A stretch of 64,000 bases of DNA from Pseudomonadota bacterium (GCA_023458315.1 JAEXAH010000018.1:31328-95327); one strand, 5' to 3'; counted from the first letter of the stretch, positions 17,404-27,140 are shown. Notes: a model not told the origin generated them from the sequence alone. Program-made: numbers and translations.

Positions 17404-18888
17404 CTAGAACTGGAAATAGATGAAGGTGCGCGGCTCGCCCAGCCAGGTGCCGACCAGCCACACCATGGCGGCGGCGACAAAGGCCAGCCGCCAGCCCGGC
17501 CGCAGCTTGGCCCAGGTCTTGGACCAGTTGGGCAGCGTTACCGACAGCACACCCATCACCGCCATCCACCCCGCCATCTTCAGGGTGAAGGTGCCGCTGT
17601 TGAACAGCGACAGCGTGGTCCACGGCAGATGCAGGCGATCGGCCACTCCCGCCAGCCAGTTGGGCAGCAGGAAGGCCGAGGGCGACACCATGGCGCCCAG
17701 GATGGCGTGGGCCTGATCCAGCGACACGGCACGGAAATACACGAACGACACCGCCACCAGCGCCATGGTCAACAGCCAGCCCAGCCCCCACGGCAGCTTG
17801 GGCAGCTTGGCCTGTTTCCAGGCGTGGTTGACCACCAGGCCGACACCGTTGACCGCGCCGAACAGCACATAATTCCACCCGGCGCCGTGCCACAGGCCGG
17901 ACAGCAGGAACGTCACCATGGTCGGCGCCACCACGGCGACGCCAAAGGCCCGCCAGCGCCCCAGCCCGCGTTCCATCGCCAGCCGCCCCCAGGCCAGGGC
18001 CAGCGGCGAATAGACGTACAGCGTGAAGAAGCGGGTCATGGTCATGTGCCACCGCTTCCAGAAATCAATCATCGAGGTGGCACGATACGGCGTGTCGAAA
18101 TTGATGGGCAGCACGAAACCCAGCATCAGGCCCAGACCCACCGCCATCTCGGAATAGCCCGAGAAGTCGAAATACAGTTGTAGCCCGTATCCCACCGCGG
18201 CGGTCCATGCCTCGACCAGCGACAGGGTGTGGGCGTTGGCGAAGGCGGTGTCCACATAGGGCGCCAGATTGTCGGCCAGCGCCACCTTCTTGAACAGGCC
18301 GGTCAGGAACACCACCAGCCCCGGCCCGAAATGGGCCAGCCCGGCGAAACCGCCGCCGCGCAGCTTGGCGAATTGATGGTCCAGTTCGCGGAACAGCACG
18401 ATGGGTCCGGCGATCAGATGCGGGAACAGCACCACGTACAGGGCGAAATCCAGGAATTTCGGCCGTTCGGACTGGCCATCGGCGATGTCCACCAGCAGGG
18501 CGATCTGCTCGAAGGTGTAGAACGAGATGGCCAGGGGCACGAACACCGCGCCCAGGCTCCACTCGTTGCCGGTCAGCAGGCCCAAATTCTCGACGAAGAA
18601 ATTGCGGTACTTGAAATAGCCCAGCAGCGCCAGATTGACGCCGACCGCCAGGGCCAGACGCTTGCCGCACGGCTTGGCCGCCAGCCGCACCGCCATCCAG
18701 TAATTGAAAGCCACCGAACCGCCCAGCAGCAGCAGATAGGGCGGGTTCCACCAGCCATAGAACACCAGCGACGCCAGCACCGCCACCGACAGGGCGGCGG
18801 TGCCGCCGATCAGCAGGCGCACGCCATGGAACGCCAGCAGCGCCAGCGGCAGGAACACGAACAGGAAAAGCGGATCGGTGAAGACCAA
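17404..18888 (-). CDS. MBOAT-family O-acyltransferase (AlgI/DltB type)
   Basis: 494 residues with about ten membrane spans. Family signatures are LYFDFSGYSEMAVG, NFDTPYRATSMIDFWKRWHM and SGLWHGAGWNYVLFG, where the catalytic His lies near residue 335. Members move an acyl group from a cytoplasmic donor through the membrane to a polysaccharide or teichoic acid. An acyl carrier protein gene lies 10 bases upstream, so the donor here is probably acyl-ACP, as in the Dlt system (D-alanyl carrier), rather than acetyl-CoA. Confidence 0.92.
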   Translation of the reverse strand: MVFTDPLFLFVFLPLALLAFHGVRLLIGGTAALSVAVLASLVFYGWWNPPYLLLLGGSVAFNYWMAVRLAAKPCGKRLALAVGVNLALLGYFKYRNFFVENLGLLTGNEWSLGAVFVPLAISFYTFEQIALLVDIADGQSERPKFLDFALYVVLFPHLIAGPIVLFRELDHQFAKLRGGGFAGLAHFGPGLVVFLTGLFKKVALADNLAPYVDTAFANAHTLSLVEAWTAAVGYGLQLYFDFSGYSEMAVGLGLMLGFVLPINFDTPYRATSMIDFWKRWHMTMTRFFTLYVYSPLALAWGRLAMERGLGRWRAFGVAVVAPTMVTFLLSGLWHGAGWNYVLFGAVNGVGLVVNHAWKQAKLPKLPWGLGWLLTMALVAVSFVYFRAVSLDQAHAILGAMVSPSAFLLPNWLAGVADRLHLPWTTLSLFNSGTFTLKMAGWMAVMGVLSVTLPNWSKTWAKLRPGWRLAFVAAAMVWLVGTWLGEPRTFIYFQF

Positions 18889-18898
18889 GCGGACGGTC

Positions 18899-19144
18899 CT
18901 AGGCGTTGATCACCTTGGCCAGGTGGTCGACCATTTCGCCCACATTGGCCAGGGTGTTGATGTCGCGCGGCTTCAGCTTGACGGAAAACGCCTTTTCACA
19001 GGCCAGGATCAGCTTGATCTGGTTCAGGCTGTCCCATTCGTCGATGTCCTCGGCGGTGGTGTCGCGGGTCAGCACCAGCGATTCGTCGTCGAACACGTCG
19101 CGGAAGACGGTGGTCAGGGTGGCCAGGATTTCATCGGCGGTCAT
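18899..19144 (-). CDS. Acyl carrier protein
   Basis: 81 residues, normal ACP size. Ser39 in DEWDSLNQIKL is the expected phosphopantetheine site. ATG 19144 overlaps the stop of the FkbH-like gene. It is not next to fatty-acid genes, so it is a dedicated carrier for the cassette. FkbH-like enzymes normally load a three-carbon glyceryl-type unit on such a carrier; MaoC and SDR genes upstream could then dehydrate and reduce the acyl chain before MBOAT transfer. Confidence 0.9.
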   Translation of the reverse strand: MTADEILATLTTVFRDVFDDESLVLTRDTTAEDIDEWDSLNQIKLILACEKAFSVKLKPRDINTLANVGEMVDHLAKVINA

Positions 19145-20916
19145 GGGACATCCTCGGGCAAGGGCATGTGATGGGGGGACAGGTCGGCGGGCGGCGCCGC
19201 GGGCGCCGACCATTCGCCGCCGCAGCAGCGGGTTTCAAAGCCCAGCCGGGGCAGGATGCCCGCCAGCAGGCCGTTCTTGGCCGATGGCTCGTACCGCAGG
19301 GTCAGACGGCCCAGGCCGCGCTTTTCCGCCATGCGCCCCAACAGAATGCGGGTGGCGTGTTCCAGCCTGCGCGAGAACACCCGGCAGCTCATCACCCAAT
19401 TGTCGATGCGCAGCGCCCCGTCCTCGGGCCGCGTCACCGCCACGGCGACGATGCCGTAATCCTGAAGCCGGTCGGCGAAGCGGATGGCCAGCACGTCGGC
19501 GCCCCGGGCGGTGATCTGGTCGGCGGTGAAGATGGTGGGGTTCAGCTTGAACTGGTTGGTCTTGCCGATGATCTGGACGATGCGGTCCAGCGCGGCCGGT
19601 CCCACCGGCTCGACCGTCAGGCGCGGTTCCAGCGAGGCCAGGAACGAATCCATGTCGTCGCCCGCCTCCAGCCGCTCGGCCACCTGGGCCCGCGCCTGGT
19701 ACGAGGCGGCGCGGCCCAGATCCTCGGCGGTCAGCCGGGCCAGGGGAAAGGCGCCGCAATCGTCCAGCGCCCGCACGTACAGCGCCGGATCGTCGGGCAG
19801 TTCCACCACCAGAACCTCGGGCAGACGGTCGCGCACCCAGGCCCGTTCCACCGGGTTGTCGTCCACGAACACCAGGGCATCCAGGCCCAGGTTCAGCTTT
19901 TGCGCGATGGCGCGGATGTTGCCCGCCTTGTCCTCGAAATTGGCCATGAAGCAGGCGATGTCGTCCAGCCCCAGCACCATGGCGGAATGCTGCTGGAACG
20001 GCGTGCGGGCGATGGAATCGTCGTTCTTGGAACACACCGCCAGCACCACGCCCCGTTCGGCCAGCCGCTTGGCATAGCGTTGCAGGGCGACGAAGGCTTC
20101 GCCCTCGGCGCTTTCGCTGCCCAGGGTGATGCCCTCGACCCCCAAATCGCCGATCTCGCCGCCCCACAGGGTGTTGTCCAGGTCCAGCACCAGGCATTTG
20201 CGGCCGCGCGCCATCAGTCCCGCCGCCGCCCCGGCCAGGGAATCGGCCAGCACCGGCAGCGCCTCGAACGCGAAGGGCTGCTTGCACAGGGCATGCATGC
20301 GGGCATCGTGCCAGCGTTCCAGCCCGACCCGCGCCGCCAGCCATTCCGCGTCCACCAGCGCCACCGTGGCGGGCAGGTCGTCGGCCAGCAGGCGGTTGAC
20401 CCGGCGGACATGGTCAAGGACGCCGCCGGGGGTGAACCCCTCCAACTCGCCCAGCGGGCGGGCGGGCGGCGGGTCGAAGGTCAGATGCACCACCGGACAG
20501 CCCAGGCGGTGCCACAGGCGGCGCCACATCTGCGCCTCGGCCTCGGCGGCGGATTGGGCGGCGGCGGCGGTGGCGCCGGGCGGCGGCAGCCGGGCAAGAT
20601 CGCGGTGACTGGGCAGCAGGATAGCCAGATCGGGGGCAAAGGCGGCCAGCGCCCCGTCTTCCTCCAGCACCGCCCCGGCCATGATGCCATAGGGCGCCCG
20701 CCACAATTCGACGGCAAAACCGCGCCGGGCCAGCATCAGGACCAGGGTGTCGGCCAGATAATCGGTCAGGAAGCCGGACAGCAGCGCCACCTTGAGCGGC
20801 CGCCCCAGTTGGCCGCGTCCGGCGGCACGAACGAAACGCTTGGCCAGCTTCATCACCTGTTCGGCGGACAGGGCATCAAGCGGCTGGGACAGAAGGGCCT
20901 TGGGATCGGTGGTCAT
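19141..20916 (-). CDS. FkbH-like HAD-IIIC enzyme with C-terminal GNAT-like region
   Basis: 591 residues from ATG 20916, in a four-base overlap with the SDR stop. After a variable N-terminal part, the HAD motif CLVLDLDNTLWGGEIGD lies at about 243-257, AVCSKND follows, and FVDDNPVERAWVR is at about 348. The last 140 residues (KTNQFKLNPT, DNWVMSCRVFSRRLE) match the C-terminal region of the FkbH family. Known relatives take a phosphorylated C3 acid, remove phosphate and load it on an acyl carrier protein. The ACP gene immediately downstream fits that role. The actual acyl group is unknown. Confidence 0.85.
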   Translation of the reverse strand: MTTDPKALLSQPLDALSAEQVMKLAKRFVRAAGRGQLGRPLKVALLSGFLTDYLADTLVLMLARRGFAVELWRAPYGIMAGAVLEEDGALAAFAPDLAILLPSHRDLARLPPPGATAAAAQSAAEAEAQMWRRLWHRLGCPVVHLTFDPPPARPLGELEGFTPGGVLDHVRRVNRLLADDLPATVALVDAEWLAARVGLERWHDARMHALCKQPFAFEALPVLADSLAGAAAGLMARGRKCLVLDLDNTLWGGEIGDLGVEGITLGSESAEGEAFVALQRYAKRLAERGVVLAVCSKNDDSIARTPFQQHSAMVLGLDDIACFMANFEDKAGNIRAIAQKLNLGLDALVFVDDNPVERAWVRDRLPEVLVVELPDDPALYVRALDDCGAFPLARLTAEDLGRAASYQARAQVAERLEAGDDMDSFLASLEPRLTVEPVGPAALDRIVQIIGKTNQFKLNPTIFTADQITARGADVLAIRFADRLQDYGIVAVAVTRPEDGALRIDNWVMSCRVFSRRLEHATRILLGRMAEKRGLGRLTLRYEPSAKNGLLAGILPRLGFETRCCGGEWSAPAAPPADLSPHHMPLPEDVP

Positions 20917-21626
20917 CGGCGGGCGGCACGGCTGGCGGGGATGATGGTGCCATACAGCGGATCGGCCGCCGCCGTCAGCAGGAATCGTGCGATGCCCGCC
21001 ACGTCGTCGGCGTCGGTCAGCCGCTTTTCCGGCATGCCCTGGGCCACCTGATCCAGATATTCCTGGGGCATGTCGGCGGTCAGGGCCGACGGCACCATGC
21101 CGGGGGCCAGCACATGCACGCGCACGCCAAAGGCCAGCCATTCCTGGGCCACCACCCGGGCATAGGCGGTCATGGCCGCCTTGGCCGCCATGTAGGGGGC
21201 GATCTTGGCGGGCGGGTTGCCCAGCACGAATTCGGTGGACAGCACCACCACCCGGGCGCCGCCGTCGCGGCCGCGCAGCTTGGGCAGGGCGGCGGCCAGC
21301 GACAGGTGCAGCGCCTTGAGCTGACCGTCCATCTGGGCTTGGAACACCTCCCAGCCGGTGCGGTGGGCCAGCTTGTGCGGGAACGGGCCGCCGACGGCGA
21401 ACACCAGCCCGGACAGGCGCTCGAAGCCGGCGAACATCTCGGCGACGGCGGCTTCGTCGCTCAGATCGGCGGTGACGGCGCGGGCGCCGGTGGCGGCGGC
21501 CAGCATGCCCAGCCGGTCATCCATGCGGCGGCCGTGCACCGCCAGCGGCCCGTCGGCGGCGACGGCGCGGGCGATGGCGCCGCCCAAGGTGCCGGTGGCC
21601 CCCAGGATCAGGAGCGGATCTTGCAC
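20913..21626 (-). CDS. Short-chain dehydrogenase/reductase
   Basis: 237 residues starting at GTG 21626, inside the end of the MaoC gene (19-base overlap). The cofactor loop is GATGTLGG (9-16) and the catalytic set Ser130, Tyr145 and Lys149 is complete. The family reduces a keto group or oxidises an alcohol with NAD(P)H. Beside MaoC, FkbH and an ACP it may work as a ketoacyl-type reductase on the carrier-bound group, but sugar reduction cannot be excluded. Confidence 0.85.
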   Translation of the reverse strand: MQDPLLILGATGTLGGAIARAVAADGPLAVHGRRMDDRLGMLAAATGARAVTADLSDEAAVAEMFAGFERLSGLVFAVGGPFPHKLAHRTGWEVFQAQMDGQLKALHLSLAAALPKLRGRDGGARVVVLSTEFVLGNPPAKIAPYMAAKAAMTAYARVVAQEWLAFGVRVHVLAPGMVPSALTADMPQEYLDQVAQGMPEKRLTDADDVAGIARFLLTAAADPLYGTIIPASRAARR

Positions 21627-22039
21627 TTCACACTCCCCCGCGCCACGGTCTTGTCCTTGCCGTCCACGCTTTTGACCGCCTTGATCGACAGCTCGATCAG
21701 GTGAAGGTCAGGCCAAGTTTCGCGCACTTCGCCGCGCACGGTCACGCGATCGCCGGCAAAGACCGGATTGGGATGGGACAATTCATAATCCAGCAGCAGG
21801 CAGCGCCGCCCGGGCAACAGCATGCCGACCAGGGCGGAAACCTTGGCCCCCAGCAGGAAACCATGCACCACCCGGTCGGGAAAACCCTGGGCGCGGGCGT
21901 ATTCCACGTCCACATGCAGGGGGTTGTGGTCGCCGCTGAGCGCGGCGAAGGCGTCGATGTCGTCGGCGCTTGGCACCCATTGCACCTCGGCCCGGTCGCC
22001 GATGGCGATGTCGTCGAAAGCCAAATCCCGCAAGTTCAA
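21608..22039 (-). CDS. MaoC-like hot-dog dehydratase
   Basis: 143 residues from TTG 22039, chosen because GGAAGGGAG lies seven bases upstream and the resulting length suits the family; no ATG lies nearby and longer in-frame starts add an unlikely leader. SGDHNPLH (35-42) is the MaoC active site with Asp37 and His42. Such enzymes hydrate or dehydrate a 3-hydroxyacyl thioester. It is the first gene of the seven-gene acyl cassette, whose promoter should lie in the 130 bases before the divergent GT39-like gene at 22170. Confidence 0.82.
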   Translation of the reverse strand: MNLRDLAFDDIAIGDRAEVQWVPSADDIDAFAALSGDHNPLHVDVEYARAQGFPDRVVHGFLLGAKVSALVGMLLPGRRCLLLDYELSHPNPVFAGDRVTVRGEVRETWPDLHLIELSIKAVKSVDGKDKTVARGSVKCKIRS

Positions 22040-22169
22040 CGCCTTGCTCCCTTCCAGCGCGCCGTCTATTAACGCGAAACCTCGCGGCGAGGCAAGGGCG
22101 CAGCACGGGGTTCCGGCCCGGGGCGGGAATGCGCTATGGTCCCGCCGCACCGCCCTGTGGGAAGCGAGC

Positions 22170-23516
22170 ATGAGCAAAGGCTGGACATTCGCCATCTTCC
22201 TTGTGGCCGTGGTCGCGCGGCTGGCCTTCCTGGGGCTGGCCTATGACGGCCCCGACAGCCTGCGCCAGCCGGATTCCCCCGCTTTCGAGCTGCCCGCCCA
22301 GGGGCTGGCCGAGCATGGCGTCATCGGCTTGCCCACCGCCGACGGCACCGCGCCCCAGCCGTTCACCGAACGCGCCCCCGGCTATATCCTGTTCCTGGCC
22401 GCCGTGCGGCTGGTGGCGGGGCCGTCGCCGCTGGTGGTGGTGCTGTTGCAAATCCTGCTGGACGGCCTGACCTGCGCGGCGGTCGCCCGGCTGGCCGGTC
22501 AGGTGCGGACGCCGCTGGCGCGGCCCGCCGGAATCCTGGCCGCCCTGGCCCCCAACATGATCATCAGCAGCACCCAGGTCCTGAGCGACGCGCCGTTCCT
22601 GCTGCCGTTCACCCTGTTCCTGACCGCCACCCTGGCGGCGGTCGAACGGCGCTGCGTCCGACAGGCCGCCCTGGCCGGGCTGTGGCTGGGACTGGCGACC
22701 CTGATCCGGCCGACCCCGTGGATTCTGATCCTGGTCATGCCGCCGGTGGTGGCGGCGCTGGTGCCCGGCTGGCGGCGCCGCGCCACCCTGGCGCTGGCGC
22801 TGTTCGCCACCGCCGCCGCCATGGTCACGCCGTGGCTGGCCCGCAACGCCGCCGTGGCCGGACATTGGCAGTTGATCAGCCAGACCGGCACCCACGCCCT
22901 GTACTGGGTGGTGCCGCTGACCCGCGAATACGGCGCGGGCATTCCGCCCGAACAGACCAAGGCGCTGATGAACGAACGGCTGGCGGCGCGGCTGGCCGCC
23001 GCGGGGCTGGACGCCCTGCCCGCCGATCCGTTCCAATCGTCGGCGATCATGGGCGCGGTGGCCAGGGAGGCGCTGCTGGAATCCGGCCCGCTGGTCATGG
23101 CGCGAGCCTGGACGGTGGGCGCCGCCGTCAACCTGCTGTCGCCCGCCCTGGTGTCGGCGCCGCCGGTGCAGCGCCTGCCCCGCCCCAGTTTCTACGAAAC
23201 GCCGGGCGGTTCCATCACCGACAAGCTGGGCAATTATCTGGGCGCCGCCGCCGGAACCCCGTATTTCTGGATTCTGGCCGCCGGACTGGCCGGAACCGCC
23301 CTGGCCCGGCTGGGGCAGGTGTCGGGGCTGGTCGCGGCGGTGCGGGGCGGCTGGTCGTGGCGGTCACTGGCGGTGCTGGCGGTGGTGACGGCCTATCTGC
23401 TGGCCATCACCGGCCCCATCACCGGGGTCAAGTACCGGCTGCCGCTCGAGCCGATCCTGATCCTGCTGCTGGCCGAGGCCGCCCTGCGCGTCGGCCGCCG
23501 GAACGGGCGCCCGTAG
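22170..23516 (+). CDS. GT39/ArnT-like integral membrane glycosyltransferase
   Basis: 448 residues with about ten hydrophobic segments, beginning WTFAIFLVAVVARLAF. A loop after the first span has DSPAFELPAQGLAEHG and TERAPGYILFLA, the acidic and RxPGY region typical of GT39/PMT-like enzymes that use a polyprenyl-phosphate sugar. ATG 22170 has GGGAAGCGAG just upstream. It stands alone between the acyl cassette (divergent) and purH. It may glycosylate lipid A, a polysaccharide or a protein; the acceptor is unknown. Confidence 0.78.
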   Translation: MSKGWTFAIFLVAVVARLAFLGLAYDGPDSLRQPDSPAFELPAQGLAEHGVIGLPTADGTAPQPFTERAPGYILFLAAVRLVAGPSPLVVVLLQILLDGLTCAAVARLAGQVRTPLARPAGILAALAPNMIISSTQVLSDAPFLLPFTLFLTATLAAVERRCVRQAALAGLWLGLATLIRPTPWILILVMPPVVAALVPGWRRRATLALALFATAAAMVTPWLARNAAVAGHWQLISQTGTHALYWVVPLTREYGAGIPPEQTKALMNERLAARLAAAGLDALPADPFQSSAIMGAVAREALLESGPLVMARAWTVGAAVNLLSPALVSAPPVQRLPRPSFYETPGGSITDKLGNYLGAAAGTPYFWILAAGLAGTALARLGQVSGLVAAVRGGWSWRSLAVLAVVTAYLLAITGPITGVKYRLPLEPILILLLAEAALRVGRRNGRP

Positions 23517-23587
23517 CGCATGGCACCGGCGCGCGGATCGTGCTATAGCATCCGCTTTCATACCCTTGCCTCCCCGGAGATTTCGTG

Positions 23588-25165
23588 ATGTCGAGCACCC
23601 CCATCCGCCGCGCCCTGGTGTCGGTTTCGGACAAGACCGGTCTGGTCGAATTCTGCCGCTTCCTGACCGAGCGCGGCGTCGAGGTGCTGTCCACCGGCGG
23701 ATCGTGCAAGGCGCTGCGCGATGCCGGCGTGCCCGTGACCGAGGTCGCCGACTACACCGGCTTCCCGGAAATGCTGGACGGCCGCGTCAAGACCCTGCAC
23801 CCCAAGGTGCATGGCGGCCTGCTGGGCATCCGCGGCAATGCCGAGCACGAGGCGGCCATGGCCGCCCACGGCATCCAGCCCATCGACCTGCTGGTGGTCA
23901 ATCTGTATCCGTTCGAGGAAACCGTCGCCAAGGGCGCCGATTACGACACCTGCGTCGAGAACATCGACATCGGCGGCCCGGCCATGATCCGCGCCGCGTC
24001 CAAGAACCACGATGCCGTGACCGTGGTGGTGGACGTCGAGGATTACGCCGTGGTCATGGAGGCCATGAGCGCCAATGGCGGCGCCACCACCCTGGACCTG
24101 CGCAAGCGTCTGGCCGCCACCGCCTATGCCCGCACCGGCGCCTATGACGCCGCCATCAGCCAGTGGTTCGCCCGTGAACTGGGCGACACCTTCCCGCGCC
24201 GCGTGGTGGTGGCGGGCGAACTGAAGCAGTCGCTGCGCTATGGCGAGAACCCGCACCAGCAGGCGGCGTTCTACACCAACGGCGCCAAGCGTCCGGGCAT
24301 CGCCACCGCCCGCCAGCTTCAGGGCAAGGAACTGTCGTACAACAACCTGAACGACACCGACGCCGCCTTCGAACTGGCCGCCGAGTTCGAGGAACCCACC
24401 GTCGCCATCATCAAGCACGCCAACCCCTGCGGCGTCGCCAGCGGTTCCGACATGGTCAGCGCCTACAAGGCGGCCCTGGCCTGCGACCCGGTTTCGGCCT
24501 TCGGCGGCATCATCGCCCTGAACCGCAAGCTGGACGGCGCCACCGCCGCCGAGATCAGCAAGCTGTTCACCGAAGTGGTCATCGCCCCCGAGGCCGATGA
24601 CGAGGCCATCGCCACCTTCGCCGCCAAGAAGAACCTGCGCCTGCTGGTGACGGGCGGCATGCCCGACCCGACCCAGGGCGGCATGACCCTGCGCCCGGTG
24701 TCCGGCGGCTATCTGTTCCAGACCAAGGACAACGGCCGCGTCACCCTTCAGGATCTCAAGGTCGTGACCAAGCGGGCGCCGACCGAGCAGGAGCTCAAGG
24801 ACCTGCTGTTCGCCTTCCGCGTCTGCAAGCACGTCAAGTCCAACGCCATCATCTACGTCAAGGACGGCGTCACCGTCGGCATCGGCGCCGGTCAGATGAG
24901 CCGCGTCGATTCCTCGCGCATCGCCGCCTGGAAAAGCCAGGAAGCCGCCACCGCCGCCGGTCAGGCCCAGCCCGGCACCGTGGGCAGCGTGGTCGCGTCC
25001 GACGCCTTCTTCCCGTTCGCCGACGGCCTGCTGGCCGCCGCCGCCGCCGGCGCCACCGCCATCATCCAGCCCGGCGGTTCCATGCGCGACGCCGAGGTGA
25101 TCGCCGCCGCCGACGAAAAGGGCCTGGCCATGGTCTTCACCGGCATGCGTCACTTCCGTCACTAA
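23588..25165 (+). CDS. purH: Bifunctional AICAR formyltransferase/IMP cyclohydrolase
   Basis: 525 residues, full length. The N-terminal IMP cyclohydrolase/MGS-like domain shows LVSVSDKTGLVEF, STGGSCKALRDAG and the KTLHPKVHGGLL signature. The C-terminal formyltransferase shows LRYGENPHQQAAFY, KHANPCGVASG and DAFFPFADG. It carries out the last two steps of purine synthesis in the cytoplasm. ATG 23588 has GGAG about ten bases upstream (a GTG one codon earlier is weaker). The gene is not part of an obvious purine operon; the next gene is a sugar dehydratase 61 bases on. Confidence 0.97.
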   Translation: MSSTPIRRALVSVSDKTGLVEFCRFLTERGVEVLSTGGSCKALRDAGVPVTEVADYTGFPEMLDGRVKTLHPKVHGGLLGIRGNAEHEAAMAAHGIQPIDLLVVNLYPFEETVAKGADYDTCVENIDIGGPAMIRAASKNHDAVTVVVDVEDYAVVMEAMSANGGATTLDLRKRLAATAYARTGAYDAAISQWFARELGDTFPRRVVVAGELKQSLRYGENPHQQAAFYTNGAKRPGIATARQLQGKELSYNNLNDTDAAFELAAEFEEPTVAIIKHANPCGVASGSDMVSAYKAALACDPVSAFGGIIALNRKLDGATAAEISKLFTEVVIAPEADDEAIATFAAKKNLRLLVTGGMPDPTQGGMTLRPVSGGYLFQTKDNGRVTLQDLKVVTKRAPTEQELKDLLFAFRVCKHVKSNAIIYVKDGVTVGIGAGQMSRVDSSRIAAWKSQEAATAAGQAQPGTVGSVVASDAFFPFADGLLAAAAAGATAIIQPGGSMRDAEVIAAADEKGLAMVFTGMRHFRH

Positions 25166-25226
25166 GGAGGACCCCAAAGGGGGCCGGGGCCGGTCGCGCC
25201 AGACCCGGTCCCGGCAGGGGGATACG

Positions 25227-27140
25227 ATGCGTGCTGCCGTGATGAAGAAGCTGTTCCGCCTGTCCAGACCGAACATCGCCTATGCCCACGATCTGGTCAT
25301 GGCCGCGGTGTCGTTCCTGCTGGCCTATTACCTGCGGCTGGGCGAGAACCCGCTGGCCGTCGCCACCGTGCCGTTGTCCATGGCCGTGCTGGTGGCGGTG
25401 TGCGCGGTGGTGTTCCGCGTCAGCGGCCTGTATCGCGGCATCTGGCGCTATGCCTCGCTGCCCGACCTGATTTCCCTGGTGCGCGGCGTCACCCTGGCGA
25501 TCCTGGTCTTCGTGCTGGCCATGTTCGTGCTGACGCGGCTGGACACCCTGCCGCGCTCGTTGCCGCTGATCAACTGGTTCACCCTGCTGTTCTGCCTGGG
25601 CGGGCCGCGCTTCGCCTATCGTCTGCTCAAGGACCGCCGCCTCAGCCTGCGCGGCGACCGGGCCGGGGCGCATCAACGCATCCCGGTGCTGCTGGTCGGC
25701 AGCGACGACGAGGCGGAATTGTTCATCCGCGCGTTGCGCGCCAATCCCGATGGCGAATATCGGGTGGTCGGGCTGATCGGTCTCAAGGATGGCCGGGTCG
25801 GCCGCCAGATTCACGGCCTGCCGGTGCTGGGCGTCATCGACGACATTCCCCGCGTGTTGCAGGACCTGGACCGGCAGGGAAGACGGCCGCGCAAGCTGGT
25901 GCTGACCGAAAAGGATTGCGACCCCGCCGTCATCGAACAATTGCTGGATCTGGTCCAGGCACACGGCCTGACCCTGGCGCGCACGCCGCGCATGACCGAC
26001 CTGCACGATGGCGCCGCCGAAAAGGTGCAGATCCGCCCCATCGCCATCGAGGACCTGCTGAACCGGCCGCAGGCGGTGCTGGACCACGCCGCCATGCGCG
26101 ATTTCATCGCCGGACGCCGGGTGCTGATCACCGGCGCGGGCGGCTCCATCGGCTCGGAACTGGTGCGCCAGATCGCCGGATACGGTCCGGCCCGGCTGAC
26201 GCTGTTCGACAACGGCGAATTCAACCTGTACGCCATCGATTACGAACTGGGGCAAAGCCATCCCGACCTGACCCGCGACGCCCTGCTGGGCGACGTGCGC
26301 GACGCCCGTCAGGTCAACGACGCTTTCACCAGCCTGCGCCCGGAGGTGGTGTTCCACGCCGCCGCCCTCAAGCACGTGCCCATGGTCGAGGCCAATCCGC
26401 TGGACGGCCTGCTGACCAACGCGGTCGGCACCCGCATCGTCGCCGATGCCTGCGTCGCCGCCGGGGTGCGGGTGATGGTGCAGATTTCCACCGACAAGGC
26501 GGTCAATCCCACCAACGTCATGGGCAGTTCCAAGCGCATCGCCGAAACCTATTGCCAGGCGCTGGATCTGGATTCCCGTTCCGGCGGCACCCGTTTCGTC
26601 ACCGTGCGCTTCGGCAACGTGCTGGGCTCGACCGGGTCCGTGGTGCCGCTGTTCCAGAAGCAACTGGCGGCGGGGGGGCCGCTGACCGTCACCCACCCCG
26701 AGATGACCCGCTATTTCATGACCATCCGCGAGGCGGTGCAACTGGTCATCCAGGCGTCGGTGCTGGGCGTCAGCCATGGCAGCGATTACCAGGGCCGCAT
26801 CTTCGTTCTGGACATGGGCAAGCCGGTGCGCATCATCGATCTGGCCCGCCAGATCATCCGGCTGGCCGGACTGCGCCCCGATGTGGACGTGCGCGTCGAG
26901 TTCACCGGCCTGCGCCCCGGCGAAAAGCTGTTCGAGGAAATCTTCCACGGCGCCGAACCCCCGGTTCCCACCGGCCAGCCCGGCGTGCTGGTGGCCAGCC
27001 CGCGCGTGGTGGACCTGGACGGCCTGAGCCGTCAGGTGGACGACCTGGAAGCCTGTTGCCGCGACCGCCGTCCGGCCGACGGACTGGCGCTGATGCGCAC
27101 CCTGGTTCCCGAATACCACACCCCAACCGAACCGGCCTGA
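25227..27140 (+). CDS. Membrane UDP-sugar 4,6-dehydratase, WbpM/PglF/CapD type
   Basis: 637 residues. Four N-terminal membrane spans (about 15-125) are followed by a CoA-binding-like Rossmann domain (VLLVGSDDEAELF, about 155) and a C-terminal SDR domain with ITGAGGSIGSELVR (about 301-314). The active site reads NVMGSSKRIAE (about 428-438): Met takes the place of the usual Tyr, as in the long WbpM-type enzymes. The product from UDP-GlcNAc is the 4-keto-6-deoxy sugar that starts bacillosamine and legionaminic-type pathways. This may therefore feed the locus at the start of the window. GGGGG lies seven bases before ATG 25227. Confidence 0.9.
   Translation: MRAAVMKKLFRLSRPNIAYAHDLVMAAVSFLLAYYLRLGENPLAVATVPLSMAVLVAVCAVVFRVSGLYRGIWRYASLPDLISLVRGVTLAILVFVLAMFVLTRLDTLPRSLPLINWFTLLFCLGGPRFAYRLLKDRRLSLRGDRAGAHQRIPVLLVGSDDEAELFIRALRANPDGEYRVVGLIGLKDGRVGRQIHGLPVLGVIDDIPRVLQDLDRQGRRPRKLVLTEKDCDPAVIEQLLDLVQAHGLTLARTPRMTDLHDGAAEKVQIRPIAIEDLLNRPQAVLDHAAMRDFIAGRRVLITGAGGSIGSELVRQIAGYGPARLTLFDNGEFNLYAIDYELGQSHPDLTRDALLGDVRDARQVNDAFTSLRPEVVFHAAALKHVPMVEANPLDGLLTNAVGTRIVADACVAAGVRVMVQISTDKAVNPTNVMGSSKRIAETYCQALDLDSRSGGTRFVTVRFGNVLGSTGSVVPLFQKQLAAGGPLTVTHPEMTRYFMTIREAVQLVIQASVLGVSHGSDYQGRIFVLDMGKPVRIIDLARQIIRLAGLRPDVDVRVEFTGLRPGEKLFEEIFHGAEPPVPTGQPGVLVASPRVVDLDGLSRQVDDLEACCRDRRPADGLALMRTLVPEYHTPTEPA

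Noticed and set aside
19168..21051. Plus-strand open frame of more than 600 codons
   Set aside because: Lies opposite the FkbH-like and SDR genes and has no recognisable domain.
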